DNA of 24,136 nt from Welwitschia mirabilis (taxonomy: Eukaryota; Gnetophyta; Gnetopsida; Welwitschiales): the NCBI GenBank assembly GCA_051453625.1, contig JBOZIK010000001.1, positions 70,584,660 through 70,608,795 of the forward strand. The letters are read 5' to 3'. A model generated the notes under the pieces. It was not told the origin of the DNA and searched no databases. It saw only the letters and a list, made by a program, of their open reading frames with translations. Numbering within the stretch: position 1 is the first letter of the stretch; each line of letters opens with the position of its first letter. Below are positions 20,675-24,136 of this stretch, one piece after another. The translations under genes were made by a program, and so were the position numbers.

Positions 20675-20716
20675 AGATTCAAAGGCTATATGTTCTTTTC
20701 TTCTACATATCCAACA
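20675..20716 (-). other. CCHC zinc knuckle in gag, last ligand mutated
   Basis: Reads CWICRRKEHIAFES: C-x2-C-x4-H are intact and the final Cys is Ser. It is one frame off the upstream basic linker, so a frameshift lies between about 20716 and 20870. Confidence 0.8.
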
Positions 20717-21683
20717 TTTTACATTGAATAACATAATATTTAAAAGAAAAAGAAGTATTACTAAAAGAATCACATTTAAACTTATCTTTAACTTGAAATT
20801 TAGATGGTTTTTTAAAGTTATTCTTTTTGTCATGCTTGCATGAAAGAAGTCTCCTTAATCTTCTTGTGATGAGGGCAAGTTCCTCATCTACTTTATCATT
20901 AGAGTTATCTTCTTCTTGTTATTTCTTTTCCTTTTCTTTTAAACTATATTTTGTACTTTCACTTACCTTAAGAGAAATGGATTTTTCTTTTAAGTTTCCA
21001 TCTTGTATAATTTTCATTTCATAGATTGTTAATTCACTTTGGAGTTCTTCTATCTTCATGGAATTGAAATCTCTTCACTCTTTCATGGTTGTAGTTATAG
21101 GCCTATATTTAGGGATTAGAGATATAACTACTTTTTGTAATATATTGTTATCTATAAGATTTTTACTAATGTCATGGATTACATTTATAATGTTAGATAC
21201 TCTTGTAAAGTACTCTCATGAACTCTCTCTCCATTGTTTATTTTAAGATTCTCAAATTAGTTTGTCCATATAAGAAGCTTTTATTATTTCACAACAGAAG
21301 TTCCTTCACATATTCTAACTAGAACATTCCAAATCTATTATGCTAGCTTACAATTTGATATTCTATTAAGCTCATAATAAAGTTGGATAAAGTTAATTTT
21401 TTGCTTTATAATCATACATGAAGGCTATATTCTCTTTGTCTTCCTCATCTTTTCTTTGCTTTTCTTGAGCTATTGTATTGTGTATAGCATTTATTATAAT
21501 TTCTATAAGATTTATATATCATTCCTCTATGCTCTATCATACCGAAAACTCAAAATACTATAAGTACACCTACATATCATCTTCCAATAGGCATAGTTTA
21601 TTCCATCAAAAAATAAAGATCTAAAGGATGGCATCCCTTCCATTGTTTAGTTAAGAAAGTTAATCCTTTTTATGAATACCCAC

Positions 21684-21693
21684 TCCAATTCCA
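21684..21693 (-). other. decayed primer binding site of L2
   Basis: Sense TGGAATTGGA aligns with TGGTATCAGA at the same position in L3. It sits two to three bases inside the LTR end, the usual place for an initiator tRNA-Met primer site in copia elements. Confidence 0.6.
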
Positions 21694-21695
21694 CT

Positions 21696-22320
21696 TTAGG
21701 ATTGTTAAACTTAGAGGGAAGGGATGAATGAGTTCTACCAAATAAAAAAATTTTCATCAATAACAAAAATTAAAACATAGTAAAACAAGCATCTTATCAA
21801 GATAATGTGTTTTGCCAACCAGGTATGTCCATGCATAAAAGGTAGATTTCTCTAGTGCCTTTAGGTATTTTTGACTTGCAAGGAATAGTGGTTTTCTAGC
21901 ATACTACCAACCTTATAACAATATGAAAGTCTCATCACAAGGTAGCATTTTCTTCCCCTCAAGGGAATAGTGGTATTGACTTACCATTAATTTTATAACA
22001 AAATGAGAGTCTCCTCACAAGATAGTACTTTTTTTCCCTCAAGGAAATAGTGGTTTTGGCTTATCACTAATATTACAACAAAATGAGATTCTCATAATAA
22101 GGTAGCACTTTCTTCCCTTTAGGAAAACAAATAACCATATGAGATGCTTCTCACAAAATAGTAGTCTTTTCCACTTAGGGAAATATAATAATGCAAGTAC
22201 TCATAGGCATAACCTTAATGCATACCCATATAAGGATTAACTTACAATGAGTTTGATAATACAATAATGGACTTTATAATAGTATTCAATAATGAGATAA
22301 TCTAATAATATAAGAACCAA
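21696..22320 (-). mobile_element. copia LTR copy L2, 5' LTR truncated in U5/R
   Basis: Matches L1 from 14584 and L3 from 22798, including the 81-bp units (starts 21884, 21966, 22046, then a short one before 22181). The match stops at agaaccaa near 22320, so the TATA box and U3 are missing. A PBS and gag start follow in the sense direction, so it is the 5' LTR of copia copy 2. Confidence 0.8.
21884..22181 (+). repeat. 81-bp tandem sub-repeats inside LTR L2
   Basis: Three full units at spacing 82 and 80 plus a shortened fourth, colinear with those of L1 and L3. Confidence 0.85.
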
Positions 22321-22516
22321 CATATATGTTGCAGTGCAAATTTATGCAATGTTTCGCGCCTTCATTTAAATCCTGTTAATTACAAATAAGATGCACAAAT
22401 ATAGCACGCTAGTATAGTTGTGAGTGATCTGAATGTCGCAATTCCATTGAAGGCTAATAGTATGGATAATAAAGAGTTGATTTTGAGAAAGAAATATGTA
22501 ACTCTAATCTACTAAA
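22321..22516. other. CpG-containing segment unlike its surroundings
   Basis: Interrupts the LTR exactly where L2 homology ends. It holds several CpGs in under 200 bases (tttcgcgcc, gcacgctag, gtcgcaatt), while neighbouring element DNA has almost none. All minus frames are open for 20-40 codons but none is recognisable. It could be a newer insertion or non-element flanking DNA; its right end is hidden by a gap. Confidence 0.45.
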
Positions 22517-22616
22517 NNNNNNNNNNNNNNNNNNNNNNNNNNNNNNNNNNNNNNNNNNNNNNNNNNNNNNNNNNNNNNNNNNNNNNNNNNNNNNNNNNNN
22601 NNNNNNNNNNNNNNNN
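22517..22616. other. assembly gap (100 N)
   Basis: Placeholder gap. It cuts off the rest of the gag that belongs to L3. Confidence 0.98.
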
Positions 22617-22746
22617 TATATCCTTATTCTACACTTTTCCATGCTTAAAACTTAAAAGACTATAAGTAAAACCACATCCTCATCTTCCAATAAGGATATC
22701 TTATCCAATTAAAGAGTAGAAGTCTAATGGATGACACCCCTTCCAT
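22617..22746 (-). pseudogene. copia gag N-terminus belonging to LTR L3
   Basis: From ATG (22746-22744) the minus strand reads MEGVSSIRLLLFNWIRYPYW, then KMRMWFYL-stop and WKSVE-stop-GY, the standard copia gag start (LFDGxNYPYWK..M..YL and VWxxVExGY). The reading frame holds three stops in about 43 codons. It is clearly related to the gag start of copy 2 but is a separate copy, and is cut by the gap on its downstream side. Confidence 0.8.
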
Positions 22747-22785
22747 GTTCACTCAAGGAAGTTACTGCTTTTCATGAGCACCCAT

Positions 22786-22795
22786 TCTGATACCA
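22786..22795 (-). other. primer binding site, initiator tRNA-Met type
   Basis: Sense strand reads TGGTATCAGA, then ATGGG. TGGTATCAGA is complementary to the 3' end of plant initiator tRNA-Met, the normal primer for copia reverse transcription. It lies two bases inside the LTR end, as expected. Confidence 0.85.
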
Positions 22796-22984
22796 CTTAA
22801 GGACTGTTAAACTCAAAATGAAGGGATGAATGAGTTCTATTAAATAAAATTTTTAAATAAATACAAAATGAAAAAGCATAGTGAAAGAAATACCTTACTA
22901 AGATAATGTGGTTTCCCAACCTGGGTACATCCACACATAGAGGATAGCTTCGCTTCAAATCTCAAAATATTCTTAACTTATAAG

Positions 22985-23225
22985 AAATAGTGGTTTTATG
23001 ATGCATCACTAACCTTACAATAATATGAGATTATTCTTGCAAGGTATCACTTTTTTATCCTTAGGGAAACAATGGTTTAAACTCATCATCAACATTATAA
23101 TAAAATTAAAGTTTGCTCACAAGATAGCACTCTATTTCTCTTAGTGAAATAGTAGTTTTAGCTTACCACCAACTTACAAAAAAATTAGATGCTCCTCATA
23201 AGGCATCAAGCTATTCCCGTTGGGA
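22985..23225 (+). repeat. 81-bp tandem sub-repeats inside LTR L3
   Basis: Three units starting at 22985, 23067 and 23147 (spacing 82, 80, then 78 to the end). They differ more from each other than each differs from its partner in L1 or L2 in several places, so the triplication predates the spread of the LTR. Confidence 0.8.
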
Positions 23226-23641
23226 AATATAATAATGCAAGTGCTTATAGGCACAATCTCAATGCACACCCATACAAGCATCGCCTTATAATGAGTTTGA
23301 TAATACAATAATAGACTTCACAATAGTATTCAAGATTGAGATAGTTCAACAATATAAGAACCAACCAATACAATACAACAACAAGCCTAAATGATGTATC
23401 TATGAAGAAGAGCTTTATTTCTTTGTTGTTGTCATTGTCATAAGTGCTCAAGAATGATGCAGCAATGTAGGATCTAAGAACAAAAGATGTAGATACTAAA
23501 CGTTCCTTAAAAATAATATCTTTAATCTTTATAAGTAGTTCTAATCACTTCCGCATTATTTTCCTTTGAGCTATATTTGTTTGTTACATACCTTAGTTGC
23601 ATGATGGTTTGAAAGAATATGATTTATGCCATGGTGCTCTG

Positions 23642-23649
23642 CCTTTATA
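23642..23649 (-). promoter_or_regulatory. LTR TATA box (L3, inner copy)
   Basis: Sense TATAAAGG, same context as in L1. Confidence 0.5.
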
Positions 23650-23695
23650 CCGTTGTAGAGAAAGTAGTTGTTCAACCTCAAGCAATAGCCATCTA

Positions 23696-23795
23696 NNNNN
23701 NNNNNNNNNNNNNNNNNNNNNNNNNNNNNNNNNNNNNNNNNNNNNNNNNNNNNNNNNNNNNNNNNNNNNNNNNNNNNNNNNNNNNNNNNNNNNNN
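23696..23795. other. assembly gap (100 N)
   Basis: Placeholder gap lying between the two copies of the LTR promoter segment. Confidence 0.98.
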
Positions 23796-23968
23796 GGGTC
23801 CAAGAATAAAAGATGTAGATAGTAAAAGTTCCTTGAAAATAATATCTCTGATCTTTTATAAGTAGTTCTAATCACCTATTAATTCTTTCCCTTTGAGCTA
23901 GATTCATTTGTTATGTGCCTTAGATGCATGATGGTTTGAAAGCATATGATTTATTCCATGATGTTCTG

Positions 23969-23976
23969 CCTTTATA
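23969..23976 (-). promoter_or_regulatory. LTR TATA box (L3, outer copy)
   Basis: Sense TATAAAGG within the second copy of the duplicated segment. Confidence 0.5.
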
Positions 23977-24136
23977 CCGTTGTAGAGAAAGTAGTTGTTC
24001 AACCTCAAACAATAGCCATTTAATCTTTGTAATCATTATGTAATGCATAGGAGTGTCTAGATATCAGGAACACATTTTCATTTTTATTCAACATGAATTT
24101 TCATCCAAGATGTCTTCAAAATTATAGACATCTACT

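Larger units (their letters stand above)
19125..21643 (-). pseudogene. Ty1/copia gag-pol remnant, copy 2 (5' half)
   Basis: Minus strand, starting at the gag ATG (21643-21641), read as MEGMPSFRSLFFDGINYAYW, which matches copia gag starts (PPLFDGxNYxYWK). Next: a UBN2 gag domain near 21250-21000 (EYFTRVSNIINVIHDISKN, then KYRPITTTMKE and SMKIEELQSELTIYE); a basic linker (EELALITRRLRRLL); a CCHC knuckle at 20675-20716; an acidic and coiled-coil region (EENDELEEEYNLESEDDT); a second, ruined knuckle near 20041-20079; KVWIAKAKSSPLA; a protease site whose catalytic Asp is lost; GAG-pre-integrase in the open frame 19577-19798 (VPIKGIDTMGEGNLLEVKDV); and the integrase start NLWHKK at about 19474-19485. 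Frameshifts and stops occur throughout. Homology to copy 1 covers about 19125-20215. Integrase core, reverse transcriptase and RNase H are absent. Confidence 0.88.
23476..24022 (-). repeat. duplicated LTR promoter segment flanking a gap
   Basis: 23476-23695 and 23797-24022 are diverged copies of one segment (offset 327 bases at the TATA box), each with a TATAAAGG box on the sense strand (23642-23649, 23969-23976). They share gttgtagagaaagtagttg exactly. L1 has only one copy of this segment. Confidence 0.75.
22798..24136 (-). mobile_element. copia LTR copy L3, 5' LTR running off the window
   Basis: Begins (sense end) next to the intact PBS and matches L1 over its whole visible length: LTR end, 81-bp units, the AT-rich middle, a TATA box and, at the right edge, the first AGATGTCT and AGACATCT boxes (24108-24134). 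A stretch around the gap at 23696-23795 is present twice. At 1.3 kb or more this is a long LTR for a copia element. Confidence 0.8.

Noticed and set aside
20607-20843. 78-codon plus-strand frame
   Set aside because: Antisense shadow of the copia gag zinc-knuckle region. The plus frames at 19653-19871, 20130-20354, 20827-21024 and 21058-21246 are likewise shadows of copia copy 2.

Overview
This window looks like non-genic, repeat-dominated nuclear DNA of a land plant, probably an angiosperm. It is very AT-rich, has few CpG dinucleotides, contains eight runs of N (scaffold gaps), and has no intact gene, tRNA, rRNA or bacterial-style operon. Every coding signal I can name is a decayed transposable element. 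The species cannot be fixed from sequence alone.

Layout. (1) 1-333 (+): a piece of a Helitron Rep/helicase protein with two in-frame stops. (2) 434-3060: mostly unassigned DNA with a (TA)n run and a degenerate 45-56 bp minisatellite. (3) 3068-3590: a large imperfect inverted repeat, overlapping a plus-strand LTR-like segment with a TATA box that seems to end near 3767. (4) 3766-4732 (-): the Helitron-like N-terminal domain of a second, oppositely oriented Helitron fragment. (5) 5324-6840: a less AT-rich stretch with no recognised transposon, holding two weak exon-like open stretches. (6) 7920-8520: extremely A-rich repetitive DNA. (7) 8606-9585 (-): Ty1/copia pol remnant, copy 1 (CCHC, protease, GAG-pre-integrase). 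(8) 12124-12906: a two-part tandem array, a 20/25-bp higher-order repeat followed by fourteen 29-bp units. (9) 14584-about 15995 (-): LTR copy L1. (10) 17351-18289 (-): decayed gene resembling the plant 'putative transposon protein' (Transposase_32-like) family. (11) 18554-18977: cluster of AGATGTCT/AGACATCT motifs. (12) 19125-21643 (-): copia copy 2, from the gag start through pre-integrase and the first part of integrase. (13) 21684-24136 (-): two further LTR copies (L2, L3), each followed in the sense direction by a tRNA-iMet-type primer binding site and a gag start, so two 5' ends lie head to tail.

How it fits together. The copia parts read on the minus strand as LTR - PBS - gag (UBN2) - CCHC - CCHC - protease - GAG-pre-integrase - start of integrase. 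I find no reverse transcriptase or RNase H. Between integrase and LTR L1 there is instead a motif cluster and the Transposase_32-like gene. This is either a nest of unrelated insertions or a non-autonomous, RT-less copia derivative with foreign internal sequence; I regard the second as the most interesting hypothesis here. Long open frames are broken mainly by in-frame stops at positions expected to be CAA, CAG, CGA or TGG, with few frameshifts. That is the mark of cytosine methylation and deamination acting on silenced elements.
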